DNA from: Vicinamibacteraceae bacterium
GTDB lineage: Bacteria; Acidobacteriota; Thermoanaerobaculia; Multivoradales; Multivoraceae
Length of the DNA stretch: 64,000 nt
Direction: 5' to 3'
Assembly (NCBI GenBank): GCA_012270995.1
Contig: JAAXHG010000197.1
Span: forward strand, 1 to 64,000
A model generated the notes under the pieces. The model saw nothing but the letters and a program-made list of their open reading frames with translations, was not told the DNA's origin and did no database searches. Positions 15,722 to 25,441 of the stretch are shown one piece after another; the stretch's first letter is position 1, and each line of letters begins with the position of its first letter. The translations under genes were made by a program, and so were the position numbers.

Positions 15722-17485
15722 GTGAAGAGAACGCAGGCAGGAACCCTGACGACCGAACAGGTCGGCCGGCAGACGAAGGTCCAGGGATGGGTCCATCGAC
15801 GCCGCGATCACGGCGGCGTGATCTTCCTCGACGTGCGCGACCGGAGCGGCGTCGTGCAGGCGGTCGTGCACCCGGAAACGACGCCGGATGCCGCCGCGGC
15901 CCTCCAACCCGCGCGGCTGGAGTGGGTGGTCGAGGTCGAGGGCGAGGTCGTGCGCCGCGACCCGGACAAGGTGAACCCGAAGATGGCGACCGGCGAGATC
16001 GAGGTGCGGGTCGAGACCGGCCGCGTGCTGGGCCGTTCGGAACCGATGCCGTTCGGAGTGGAGGGCGCTCAGGACGCGAGTGAGGAGACTCGCCTCAAGT
16101 ACCGGTTCCTCGACCTTCGCCGGGCCGGCCTGCAGCGCAACCTGAGGATGCGCTCCGACTTCACGATCGAGAGCCTGGCGTACTTCCGCGAGCAGGGCTT
16201 CGTCAACATCGAGACGCCGATGCTCACCCGGTCGACGCCGGAGGGAGCCCGCGACTACCTGGTGCCGAGCCGCCTGAATCACGGCAGCTTCTACGCCTTG
16301 CCGCAGTCGCCGCAGTTGTTCAAGCAGATCCTGATGGTCAGCGGGCTGGAGCGCTACGTCCAGTTCGCGCGCTGCTTCCGCGACGAGGACCTGCGCGCCG
16401 ACCGGCAGCCCGAGTTCACGCAGATCGACGTCGAGATGTCGTTCGTCGACGAGGAGGATGTCTTCGCCCTCGTCGAGGGTCTCTTCTCGCGGGTGTTCCC
16501 CCTGGCCGGGATCGAGCCGCCGGTCTCCTACCCGCGTCTCTCCTACGACGACGCGATGCGGCGCTACGGGTCGGACCGTCCGGATCTGCGGGTGGATCTC
16601 GAGATCACGGACGTGACCGACTGCCTGCGGGAAACGGAGTTTCGGGCCTTCCAGGCGGCGATCGCGGCCGGCGGCGTCGTGCGGGGCGTCCACATTCCCG
16701 GCGCCTCCTCGTCCAGCCGCCGTCAGGTGGACGAGTACGCCGACATTGCCCGTCGCCACGGCGCCGCGGGCGTGCTCTGGGTCAAGCGGGAGAACGGCGT
16801 CCCCTCCTTCCTGGTGAAGAGCGCCCTGAGCCAGTGGCAGGTGGAAACGCTGGCCGACCGGCTCGGCGTCGAGGAGGGCGGCATGGCGCTCCTCGTGGCG
16901 GCGCCGGAACCGACGGCGGCTGCCGCCCTCGGCTCGCTGCGGGAAGAGGTCGGCCGGCGCTTCGGCCACATGCGCGAGAACGCGCACGAGTTCCTGTGGG
17001 TGCACGACTTCCCGCTCGTGACCTGGAACGGCGACGAAGGGCGCTGGAACGCGACGCATCATCCCTTCACGTCGCTGCACATGTCCGACCTGGATCGCCT
17101 GGAGAGCGACCCGGGCTCGGTCCGCTCGCGCGCCTACGACGTGGTGCTCAACGGCAACGAGATCGGCGGCGGCTCGATTCGTATCCACGACCGGGACGTT
17201 CAGAAGCGGGTGCTCGCCCTGCTGGGGATCGACGCCGAGGAGGCCGAGCGTCGTTTCGGCTTCCTGTTCGAGGCGCTCAGCTACGGCGCGCCGCCCCACG
17301 GCGGCATCGCACTCGGCGTCGACCGGATCGTCATGCTGATGGCGGGCGCCGACTCGCTGCGGGACGTGATCGCCTTCCCGAAGACGGCCTCGGCGGTGTG
17401 CCTGATGACCGAGGCGCCGTCGACGGTCGACCAGGAGCAGTTGCTCGACCTGGGGCTGCGGATCCGTCCCCAGGGCGGCCGCTGA
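15722..17485 (+). CDS. aspS: Aspartyl-tRNA synthetase, probably non-discriminating
   Basis: A 587-residue bacterial-type class II AspRS: N-terminal OB-fold anticodon domain, catalytic core (FRDEDLRADRQPEFTQIDVE motif 2), a GAD insertion in the middle, and motif 3 GGIALGVDRIVMLM. The GTG at 15722 gives the expected start VKRTQAGTL; an earlier GTG at 15635 would add unrelated residues. The anticodon-domain motif reads RRRDHGGVIF with His30. Discriminating enzymes such as E. coli's have Leu there (RRRDLG), while known non-discriminating bacterial AspRS have His. It may therefore also charge tRNA-Asn with Asp, with GatCAB amidating later. No gat or asnS gene lies in this window. Confidence 0.94.
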   Translation: MKRTQAGTLTTEQVGRQTKVQGWVHRRRDHGGVIFLDVRDRSGVVQAVVHPETTPDAAAALQPARLEWVVEVEGEVVRRDPDKVNPKMATGEIEVRVETGRVLGRSEPMPFGVEGAQDASEETRLKYRFLDLRRAGLQRNLRMRSDFTIESLAYFREQGFVNIETPMLTRSTPEGARDYLVPSRLNHGSFYALPQSPQLFKQILMVSGLERYVQFARCFRDEDLRADRQPEFTQIDVEMSFVDEEDVFALVEGLFSRVFPLAGIEPPVSYPRLSYDDAMRRYGSDRPDLRVDLEITDVTDCLRETEFRAFQAAIAAGGVVRGVHIPGASSSSRRQVDEYADIARRHGAAGVLWVKRENGVPSFLVKSALSQWQVETLADRLGVEEGGMALLVAAPEPTAAAALGSLREEVGRRFGHMRENAHEFLWVHDFPLVTWNGDEGRWNATHHPFTSLHMSDLDRLESDPGSVRSRAYDVVLNGNEIGGGSIRIHDRDVQKRVLALLGIDAEEAERRFGFLFEALSYGAPPHGGIALGVDRIVMLMAGADSLRDVIAFPKTASAVCLMTEAPSTVDQEQLLDLGLRIRPQGGR

Positions 17486-17492
17486 TTCCGCC

Positions 17493-18662
17493 GTGGCGGA
17501 GCTCGCCGCGGACGGGCCGCGCCGACTGACGCTCTCGCACCCGCGCGGCGTAAGCGAGATCCTGGTTGGACATGGACTCCTCGCCGCGGGTGGTGGAGGT
17601 GCGCTCGAAGACGTCGCGGGCTGGTGCCGCGGGCGGGTCGTGTTCCTGGTCACGAGCGAGGTGCCGGACCGCCACTGCGGCGAGGCCGCGCGCGATCTGC
17701 TCGAACCGGCCGCGCGGATCGAGACGATCGAGGTTCCCGACGGTGAGGCGGCAAAGACCCTCGAGTGCGCCGGTTCCGTGTGGCGGCAGATGCTCGAGCG
17801 CGGCGGCAAGCGCGACAGTCGCCTGGTCACCCTCGGCGGCGGCTCGGTGGGCGACCTGGGAGGCTTCGTGGCGGCCGGTTTTCTGCGCGGCATCGACTAT
17901 GTCCAGATCCCGACCACGCTGCTGGCCCAGGTCGACGCTTCGGTCGGCGGCAAGACGGGCGTGGACCTGCCGGGCGGCAAGAACACGGTCGGCGCCTTCC
18001 ACCATCCCCGCTTCGTGCTCGCCGACATCGACTCCCTGCGTTCCTTGCCGTCCGGCGAGTTGAGGGCCGGGCTGTTCGAGGTGGTCAAGATGGCCGCGCT
18101 GCTCGATCTCGATCTTCTGGCCTTGGTGGAGGAATCGCTGGATCGCCTGCTCTCGGTGGACGCCGACATCCTGACGCCCGTCGTCGCGGCTTCGATCGCG
18201 GCGAAACTGGGCGTCGTCGAAGCCGACCTCGAAGAGGGAGACCGCCGGCGGCTGCTCAACTTCGGCCACACCCTGGGGCACGCGATCGAGTCCGAGTTCG
18301 GCTACCGGGACCTGCGCCACGGCGACGCCGTGGCTCACGGCATGCGGTTCGCGCTCCGCCTCGCCCTGCGCCGTGGTCTGGACCCGGAGTTCGCGGCGCG
18401 CCTGGGACGGATGATCGACCGGCTGGGGCCGCCGGACCTCGGCGTGGTGGAGGAGCGGCGCGGCGTTCACCTCGACGTGGACCGCCTCGTCGAGGCGATG
18501 GGCCGCGACAAGAAGGCGCGGGAGAGCGGACTCGTCTGGATCCTGCCGGCCGCACCGGGTAGGGGCGAGATCGTCGCCGATCTCGATCCGGCGCTGGTGC
18601 GGCGCGAACTCGGGGCCTTTCTCGACGACAGCCGCGGTCCGTCCTCCGGGAGCGCGCGGTGA
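17493..18662 (+). CDS. aroB: 3-dehydroquinate synthase
   Basis: A 389-residue enzyme converting DAHP to 3-dehydroquinate, the second step of the shikimate pathway, using NAD+ and a divalent metal. The NAD-binding and active-site run is present: VTLGGGSVGDLGGFVA, QIPTTLLAQVDASVGGKTGV and FHHPRFVLAD. The metal-binding histidines sit in LNFGHTLGHAIE. One region, FEVVKMAALLD, replaces the more usual EVIKYGLI, which still keeps the Glu and Lys. The GTG start lies 7 bases after aspS, and the stop overlaps ftsY as GTGA. Confidence 0.93.
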   Translation: MAELAADGPRRLTLSHPRGVSEILVGHGLLAAGGGGALEDVAGWCRGRVVFLVTSEVPDRHCGEAARDLLEPAARIETIEVPDGEAAKTLECAGSVWRQMLERGGKRDSRLVTLGGGSVGDLGGFVAAGFLRGIDYVQIPTTLLAQVDASVGGKTGVDLPGGKNTVGAFHHPRFVLADIDSLRSLPSGELRAGLFEVVKMAALLDLDLLALVEESLDRLLSVDADILTPVVAASIAAKLGVVEADLEEGDRRRLLNFGHTLGHAIESEFGYRDLRHGDAVAHGMRFALRLALRRGLDPEFAARLGRMIDRLGPPDLGVVEERRGVHLDVDRLVEAMGRDKKARESGLVWILPAAPGRGEIVADLDPALVRRELGAFLDDSRGPSSGSAR

Positions 18663-19651
18663 GCACCGGAATGGACAGCGGCACGGCCGCGGCGACGGTC
18701 GGGGCCGAATCCCGCGAAACGCGGGATTCCGGAAGAGGGGGCCTGTGGAACCGGCTGCGCCGGGGCCTGGGCCGCACCCGCAACGGACTCGTCGGCCGCA
18801 TCAGCACCGCGCTCGGGGGCGCCGCCCGCATCGATGAGGAGGTGCTGGAGCGACTCGAGGAGTCCCTGATCGAGTCCGACCTGGGCGTCGAGACCTCGCT
18901 CGAGCTCGTCGAGCGGCTGCGTCAGGCGGGGGATGCGGGGCCGATCGCGGCCGGGGACGAGTACGCGCTGCGGCAGTTGCTGGTCGACGAGGTGGCGGTG
19001 CTCCTGCTCGACGCGCCGCCGGCCGCGCTGCCGGCGGCACCGCGCATCACCCTCCTGGTGGGTGTCAACGGTTCCGGCAAGACGACGTCCGCCGCGAAGC
19101 TGGCGCAGGCTTCCCTGGCCCGGGGCGAGAAGGTCCTGTTCGCGGCCGGCGATACCTTTCGAGCCGCGGCCGCGGAACAGCTCGAGGTGTGGGGAGGACG
19201 GCTGGGGATCGAGGTGGTCCGGCGCCCCAAGGGGGGCGATCCGGCCGCGCTCGTCTTCGACGCCGTGCAGGCGGCCACGGCGCGCGGGATCGACCATCTC
19301 ATCGTGGACACCGCGGGGCGCCTCCATACCCGCGGCCAACTGATGGAGGAACTGTCGAAGGTCCATCGTGTCGCGCGGCGGGCGGCCGGTGAGGCCTGGA
19401 ACGTCTTCACCCTCCTCGTGGTCGACGCCGGCAACGGCCACAATGCACTCGTGCAGGCACGCGAGTTCGGAGCGGCGGTCCCGATCGACGCCGTTTTCCT
19501 GGCCAAGCTCGACGGGACGGCCAAGGGCGGCATGGCGGTCGCGATCGCCCGCGATCTGCGCCTCCCGGTCGCCTACCTGGGCGTGGGCGAGACGGTTGAG
19601 GACATGGTCGAGTACAAGCCGCGGTCCTTTGCGGCCGCCCTGTTCGGATGA
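18659..19651 (+). CDS. ftsY: Signal recognition particle receptor FtsY
   Basis: A 330-residue SRP-type GTPase that receives ribosome-SRP complexes at the inner membrane. The N-terminal approx. 45 residues are basic (WNRLRRGLGRTRNGLVGR), consistent with membrane association, and the long acidic A domain of E. coli FtsY is absent. The N domain then has the helix ARIDEEVLERLEESLIESDLG. The G domain has GVNGSGKTTSAAKLA (G1), DTAGRLHT (G3) and AKLDGTAKGG. The GTG start overlaps aroB by 4 bases, and its stop overlaps ribD (ATGA). Confidence 0.95.
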   Translation: MSTGMDSGTAAATVGAESRETRDSGRGGLWNRLRRGLGRTRNGLVGRISTALGGAARIDEEVLERLEESLIESDLGVETSLELVERLRQAGDAGPIAAGDEYALRQLLVDEVAVLLLDAPPAALPAAPRITLLVGVNGSGKTTSAAKLAQASLARGEKVLFAAGDTFRAAAAEQLEVWGGRLGIEVVRRPKGGDPAALVFDAVQAATARGIDHLIVDTAGRLHTRGQLMEELSKVHRVARRAAGEAWNVFTLLVVDAGNGHNALVQAREFGAAVPIDAVFLAKLDGTAKGGMAVAIARDLRLPVAYLGVGETVEDMVEYKPRSFAAALFG

Positions 19652-20844
19652 GCGCGGCCGGGCCTGGGGCGCACCGGCGTTTCGACGACGCGGACCGGCG
19701 GGCGATGGGCCGGGCCCTGACGCTGGCGCGACGCGGCCGCTCGACGACGGCGCCGAACCCGATGGTCGGCTCGGTCGTCGTGCGGGACAACGAGGTCGTC
19801 GGCGAGGGCTGGCACCGGCGCGCGGGCGGCGAGCACGCGGAGGCCATGGCGCTCGGGCAGGCCGGCGACCGCGCCCACGGCGGCACGATCTACGTCACCC
19901 TCGAGCCCTGCAACCATGACGGCCGGACACCGCCCTGTGCGGGGCGGATCCTGGAATCCGGGGTCAAGCGCGTCGTCTTCGCCCACCGTGATCCGAACCC
20001 CGAGGTGGAGGGCGGCGGCGCCGCGCGGCTGCGGGCGGCGGGCCTGCGGGTCGAGAGCGGTCTGCTCGCCGATCAGGCGGTCGAGATGAACGTGCCCTTC
20101 CTGATCCGCGTCCTCCACCGGCGCCCCGCCGTGACGCTCAAGTGGGCGATGAGCCTGGACGGCCGGATCGCGACGGCGACCGGCGACAGCCAGTGGATCT
20201 CGTCGGAGCGGGGGCGTCGCTGGGCGCTCGAACTGCGGGAAGAGCACCAGGCGATCGTGGTCGGCAGCGGCACGGCGCAGGCCGACGATCCACGGCTGAA
20301 CCGGCGGCTGAACCGGCGGCTGGGCCGGGCGCAGGGGCCGATCCTGCGGGTGGTGCTCGATCGGCGGCTACGGCTGTCGGCCGCGGCGCGGATGTTCGAG
20401 GTCGAGGGACCGGTCGTCGTCTACACGGAGGCTCCGCGGGAAATCGGCTCCTCGATGTCGGCGGACGCTCGGGATTGGGCGACGCGGCGCCATCGGCTGC
20501 GCCGCGCCGGCGCCGAGGTGGTGGGTCTTTCCGCCGTCGAGCCGGCCGGCGTACTGGAGGACCTCTTCGACCGTGGGGTCTCCAACGTGCTGGTCGAGGG
20601 TGGCGGGGAAGTGCTCGCCGCCTTTTCCGGCTCCGGGCTGTGGGACCGAGCGGCGGTGTGCTGCGCGCCCGTTCTGATCGGCGGCAAGGCGGCGCCGGGT
20701 CCCCTCGGCGGCGACGGACCGCGGCGGCTGGCCGATGCCCTGCGCCTGGACGAACTGCGAGTCAGCAGGCGCGGACCGGACGTGATTCTCTTAGGCTACA
20801 GGCAGGGATGTTTACCGGAATTGTCACGGAGCGTGGGCGGGTAG
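19648..20844 (+). CDS. ribD: Bifunctional riboflavin deaminase/reductase RibD
   Basis: A 398-residue two-domain enzyme for the second and third steps of riboflavin synthesis. The N-terminal deaminase has the zinc site HAEAMALG and PCNHDGRTPPCAG. The C-terminal reductase starts near LKWAMSLDGRIATATGDSQWIS, and GGGEVLAAF lies toward the end. A short in-frame duplication, RLNRRLNRRLGR (about 20296-20328), sits at the junction to the reductase core and looks like a recent tandem repeat. The ATG overlaps ftsY. The 3' end overlaps ribE by 37 bases, much longer than the local norm. I see no FMN riboswitch before the gene. Confidence 0.94.
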   Translation: MSAAGPGAHRRFDDADRRAMGRALTLARRGRSTTAPNPMVGSVVVRDNEVVGEGWHRRAGGEHAEAMALGQAGDRAHGGTIYVTLEPCNHDGRTPPCAGRILESGVKRVVFAHRDPNPEVEGGGAARLRAAGLRVESGLLADQAVEMNVPFLIRVLHRRPAVTLKWAMSLDGRIATATGDSQWISSERGRRWALELREEHQAIVVGSGTAQADDPRLNRRLNRRLGRAQGPILRVVLDRRLRLSAAARMFEVEGPVVVYTEAPREIGSSMSADARDWATRRHRLRRAGAEVVGLSAVEPAGVLEDLFDRGVSNVLVEGGGEVLAAFSGSGLWDRAAVCCAPVLIGGKAAPGPLGGDGPRRLADALRLDELRVSRRGPDVILLGYRQGCLPELSRSVGG

Positions 20845-21443
20845 TCGAGGCGGCCGGGGTGTCCGACTGGGGGGGCGCGCGCCTGGTCGTCGGACACTCG
20901 GCGGCGCTGGCCGCGAAGCTCGAACTGGGCGCCAGTATCGCCATAGCGGGCGTGTGTCTGACCGTGGTGGAGCAGGACGAGGTGGATGGAGACGCGCGAA
21001 CCGTGTTCGATCTGTCTCCGGAGACGCTGAGCCGAACAACGCTCGGCGCGCTGCGGGCCGGTGACGAGGTGAACCTCGAGCCGCCGCTCTCGGCCGGGGA
21101 CCCGTTGGGCGGCCACTGGGTCCAGGGGCACGTCGACACGACGACCCGGGTAGCGCGGGTGGAGGAGCAGGGGGACCACCGCGTCGTCACGTTCGACGTC
21201 CCGGCCGGACTGGAGACGGGCATCGTGCTCAAGGGCAGCATCACGATCGACGGCGTCAGCCTGACCGTCGCGGCGCTCGACGAACGGACCTTCGACGTGG
21301 CGCTGATCCCGCACACCCTCGAGGTGACGACCCTTGGCGGTCTGAAGCCGGGCGACCGGGTGAACGTCGAGGGGGACGTCCTCGCCCGCTACGTGCAGAA
21401 GGCGGTGGAGGCAGCGGTCGCCGCCGCGCTCGAGTCCAAGTAG
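20808..21443 (+). CDS. ribE: Riboflavin synthase alpha subunit
   Basis: A 211-residue enzyme that dismutates two 6,7-dimethyl-8-ribityllumazines to riboflavin. It is made of two lumazine-binding barrels: the first begins MFTGIVTERGRV and contains ASIAIAGVCLTV; the second contains GIVLKGSITIDGVSLTV. GHWVQGHVDTT sits at the junction. The N-terminal MFTGIV is the invariant start of the family, which fixes the ATG at 20808 even though this overlaps ribD by 37 bases. The unknown gene at 21448 follows after 4 bases. Confidence 0.94.
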   Translation: MFTGIVTERGRVVEAAGVSDWGGARLVVGHSAALAAKLELGASIAIAGVCLTVVEQDEVDGDARTVFDLSPETLSRTTLGALRAGDEVNLEPPLSAGDPLGGHWVQGHVDTTTRVARVEEQGDHRVVTFDVPAGLETGIVLKGSITIDGVSLTVAALDERTFDVALIPHTLEVTTLGGLKPGDRVNVEGDVLARYVQKAVEAAVAAALESK

Positions 21444-21447
21444 TCAA

Positions 21448-22593
21448 GTGACGTCCCTCACGCTTCGGGAACACGTCGCCGAACCCGCGAACCTCTGGAT
21501 ACGCCACGGCTTCTCCCGCTGGCCGCCTGCCAGTGAGGACGGACGGCTTTGCTGCGATTTCGCCACTGGTGGATTGCGGATCGCGGACGCCCGGCCGGCG
21601 CCTGCCGCCTCCGACGTTTGGCGACTCGTCCGCGGGGCCGTCGACGTCGTCTACGTTCCCCCGCTCCCGGCCGATTCCGAGCCGCTCCGCGCGGCGATCG
21701 TCGAGGCCGCGGGGGCCGCCGGTGCGCCGCTTCTTCTGCACGTCGTGGCGGCTAGCCTGGCGTCGGCGCCGGCCGCCGGCTGGCCATGGCTGCGCTTGGG
21801 CGCCGCGCATCCGCCCGGGCCCGCAGTCGGGGACCCGCCCCTCGGCTCGGCGTCGACCGCTGGCGACGAAGCCTCCGGCGGCGACGGTCTGGAACCGACG
21901 GACCGGTTCACCCGCTTCCCGGTCCCGGACGCTGGCGACGAACTCCCGCGCAACGCCACCATCGCCGTCGACCTGCTCGATTACCTGGTGGCGGAGGCGG
22001 CCCTGCTGCGGGAGAAGTTCCGCGAGGGTCCCCAGCCCGACCTGCCTTTCGCGCCAGTCCCGGCTCGGCACGCGACCCTGGTCTGGCCTCTCGTCACCGG
22101 CTGGACGGATCAGTTGGCCATGGTGGATGCGGCCATGCCCCGGCTCGCGGCCGTTGGGGCGCGTCGCGTCGTGCCTCGCGCGATGACGCTCGATGCCCGC
22201 GAGCGCCACCTCCTCGCCGAACGACTGGAGCGTGCCTGGCCGGATGCCTTCGACGCCGTCTTCCACGGCGACGAGTCGCCCCCGGACGAGGCGGCCTTCC
22301 GCGGCGCCGCCGAAGCCGCGGGTCTCGAGCACCGCCTGCCGCGGCCGCTGCCCGCGCCTCCGCTGCGGCCCCGGCTACGCCTCGCCCGCGAACTCGCGGG
22401 CCACCTGATCGAACTCGGCGACGCCGCCGCTACCGGCGGCGACGCCTACTACCGGGCCGCCCGCTTCCTCGACCGCGACGAGGTCGACATCGAAGCCGCC
22501 GCCCGCGAAGGGAACCTCGGCGTCCTGCCGTGGCTGGAGGAGCCGGCCAGACAGGCAGTGGAGGAGTGGTTCGGCCGGCTGGCGGAAGCCTGA
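21448..22593 (+). CDS. Unknown 381-residue protein downstream of ribE
   Basis: I do not recognise a family. The protein is soluble (no signal peptide or membrane segment), Ala/Pro/Arg-rich and contains few Lys. Distinct parts are an alpha/beta-looking N-terminal half (DVVYVPPLPADSEPLRAAI), an acidic Gly/Ala-rich linker around residues 130-160, and a C-terminal half with WPLVTGWTDQLAMVDAAMP and VFHGDESPPDEAAF, then helices. The GTG start is 4 bases from the ribE stop, so it is probably cotranscribed with riboflavin genes. It meets the STAS/HATPase gene tail to tail 2 bases on. Codon use matches the neighbours, so it looks coding. A weak pattern of two alternating alpha/beta halves could hide a Rossmann- or TIM-like fold. 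Confidence 0.6.
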   Translation: MTSLTLREHVAEPANLWIRHGFSRWPPASEDGRLCCDFATGGLRIADARPAPAASDVWRLVRGAVDVVYVPPLPADSEPLRAAIVEAAGAAGAPLLLHVVAASLASAPAAGWPWLRLGAAHPPGPAVGDPPLGSASTAGDEASGGDGLEPTDRFTRFPVPDAGDELPRNATIAVDLLDYLVAEAALLREKFREGPQPDLPFAPVPARHATLVWPLVTGWTDQLAMVDAAMPRLAAVGARRVVPRAMTLDARERHLLAERLERAWPDAFDAVFHGDESPPDEAAFRGAAEAAGLEHRLPRPLPAPPLRPRLRLARELAGHLIELGDAAATGGDAYYRAARFLDRDEVDIEAAAREGNLGVLPWLEEPARQAVEEWFGRLAEA

Positions 22594-22595
22594 GT

Positions 22596-23933
22596 CTATT
22601 CGTCGGCGGGTCCGGCCGTGTCGGCGGCGACGGCGGACTGCGGTTCCGCCTGCTTCCGCGTTCGAGCGAACGTCTGGCCCGCGCGCTGCATGATGGCTTT
22701 GTCGATCAACCCATGTACGACGGGCCGCATCCCGGTATTGCGCACTCTCGCGCTGAAGCTAAGCGGGCCGAGCTCGGCGAACAGCTTGCCGACAAGTTCG
22801 TCCGCGAAGCTGCTGGAGATCAAGGGAACTCCGGCCCAGTCCAGAAGGAGAGGTTTGTCTGGCTCTGCATTCAGGAGGTTGAGACTCTTGTTCCTGATCT
22901 GGTTTCCGGCCATGCGGGATCCGAAGCCGACCCTTTCGTCGCGCAGCCGGAGCCTGACGGCGCTTCCGTCGTCCGTCTCGTAGATCGCCTCGACCACGTC
23001 CACGGGGCGGTGCGGTCCGGTGCCGAAGTCGAGTGCTTCGGAGAGGTCGAAGCTCGTGTCCAGATCGATGTCGAGGTAGACGAAGGTGCCGTGGAACGTT
23101 AGCCGGGGGCCGCGCTTGTAAGGAGTGGACTCTCCGTTTCGATAGACGACGCTGGCTCGACCCGATGTGATTTCGATGGAGCCTTCGGACATTGTCGCGA
23201 TTCGGAGAGCGCCGGCCAGTCCATTGCCTTGGCCGATGTCGGAATGGCGCGTGACTCCCGCCTCGAGGGCCTTGTAGATGGCGTCCGCGTCGTCCGTGAG
23301 TTCAGGGTAGCTCTCGCGGAGGGACTCGGGGATGCCGCGGCCGGAGTCGGCCACGCCCACCGCGACCTTGCGCGTCTTCTTGAAGGTGCTGACTTGCAGT
23401 ACTCCGCCCAGAGGGCTGTCGGCGTGGGTGAGCACGTTGTCGGTGATCTCGTTGATGGACCATTCGAGAGCGCCGATGTCGTCTCTTTGCAGGGAGGCGA
23501 TCCCTCCCAGGAGAACCTGCAGTGCCTCTCCAACCAGCCTGTGTTGCTGCTCGGCATTGCGGAACCGACGCGCGGGAACGTGGCCGGGATGAACGGTGGT
23601 GCTCTCCGGGTAGGTACCGGGTTCCAACAGATAGGCCCAGTTGGAGTTCAGGAAGAGCCGTTGAAGGTAGCTGTGCGCCGGGAGGATGACGGAGACGTCG
23701 AGACCGTCGTGGCGAAGGTTATCGACGCTTGTGATGACGGGAAGGACGCCATTCGGGAAGGCACTTTCGCACCGGGAGAGGTCGAGGACGACGTCCTCGT
23801 ACCCTCGTTCAAGGCAGTCGGCAAGGCACCACCTGAATTGATTGGAGTTGACGTCCGCCAGGAAGAGAATTCGGTTCTCTTCTCGCTTGACGGTATACTT
23901 CTTGGGTGCGGTTTGGGTGGTTGAAGTCAACAT
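22596..23933 (-). CDS. STAS-like / HATPase / STAS-like (DUF4325) regulatory protein
   Basis: A 445-residue three-part protein. Residues about 13-110 look like a STAS domain (EDVVLDLSRCESAFPNGV). Residues 150-290 are a GHKL ATPase, with N box EWSINEITDNVLTHAD (157-172), G1 VADSGRGIPESL (D196xGxG) and G2 GQGNGLAGAL (234-243). Residues 320-415 resemble the DUF4325 STAS-like family (LLLDWAGVPLISSSFADEL). In partner-switching systems a STAS antagonist and a GHKL anti-sigma kinase are separate proteins; here both are in one chain. The ATG at 23933 has AAAGGA 6 bases upstream. It follows lysS after 17 bases. The target is unknown. No sigma factor or SpoIIE-type phosphatase is nearby. Confidence 0.78.
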   Translation of the reverse strand: MLTSTTQTAPKKYTVKREENRILFLADVNSNQFRWCLADCLERGYEDVVLDLSRCESAFPNGVLPVITSVDNLRHDGLDVSVILPAHSYLQRLFLNSNWAYLLEPGTYPESTTVHPGHVPARRFRNAEQQHRLVGEALQVLLGGIASLQRDDIGALEWSINEITDNVLTHADSPLGGVLQVSTFKKTRKVAVGVADSGRGIPESLRESYPELTDDADAIYKALEAGVTRHSDIGQGNGLAGALRIATMSEGSIEITSGRASVVYRNGESTPYKRGPRLTFHGTFVYLDIDLDTSFDLSEALDFGTGPHRPVDVVEAIYETDDGSAVRLRLRDERVGFGSRMAGNQIRNKSLNLLNAEPDKPLLLDWAGVPLISSSFADELVGKLFAELGPLSFSARVRNTGMRPVVHGLIDKAIMQRAGQTFARTRKQAEPQSAVAADTAGPADE

Positions 23934-23950
23934 CGGCGTTCCTTTGACGT

Positions 23951-25438
<1,488 letters not shown>

Positions 25439-25441
25439 GGC

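Noticed and set aside
19500-19650. Possible FMN riboswitch before ribD.
   Set aside because: The upstream sequence is ftsY coding sequence, and none of the conserved RFN-element blocks are visible.
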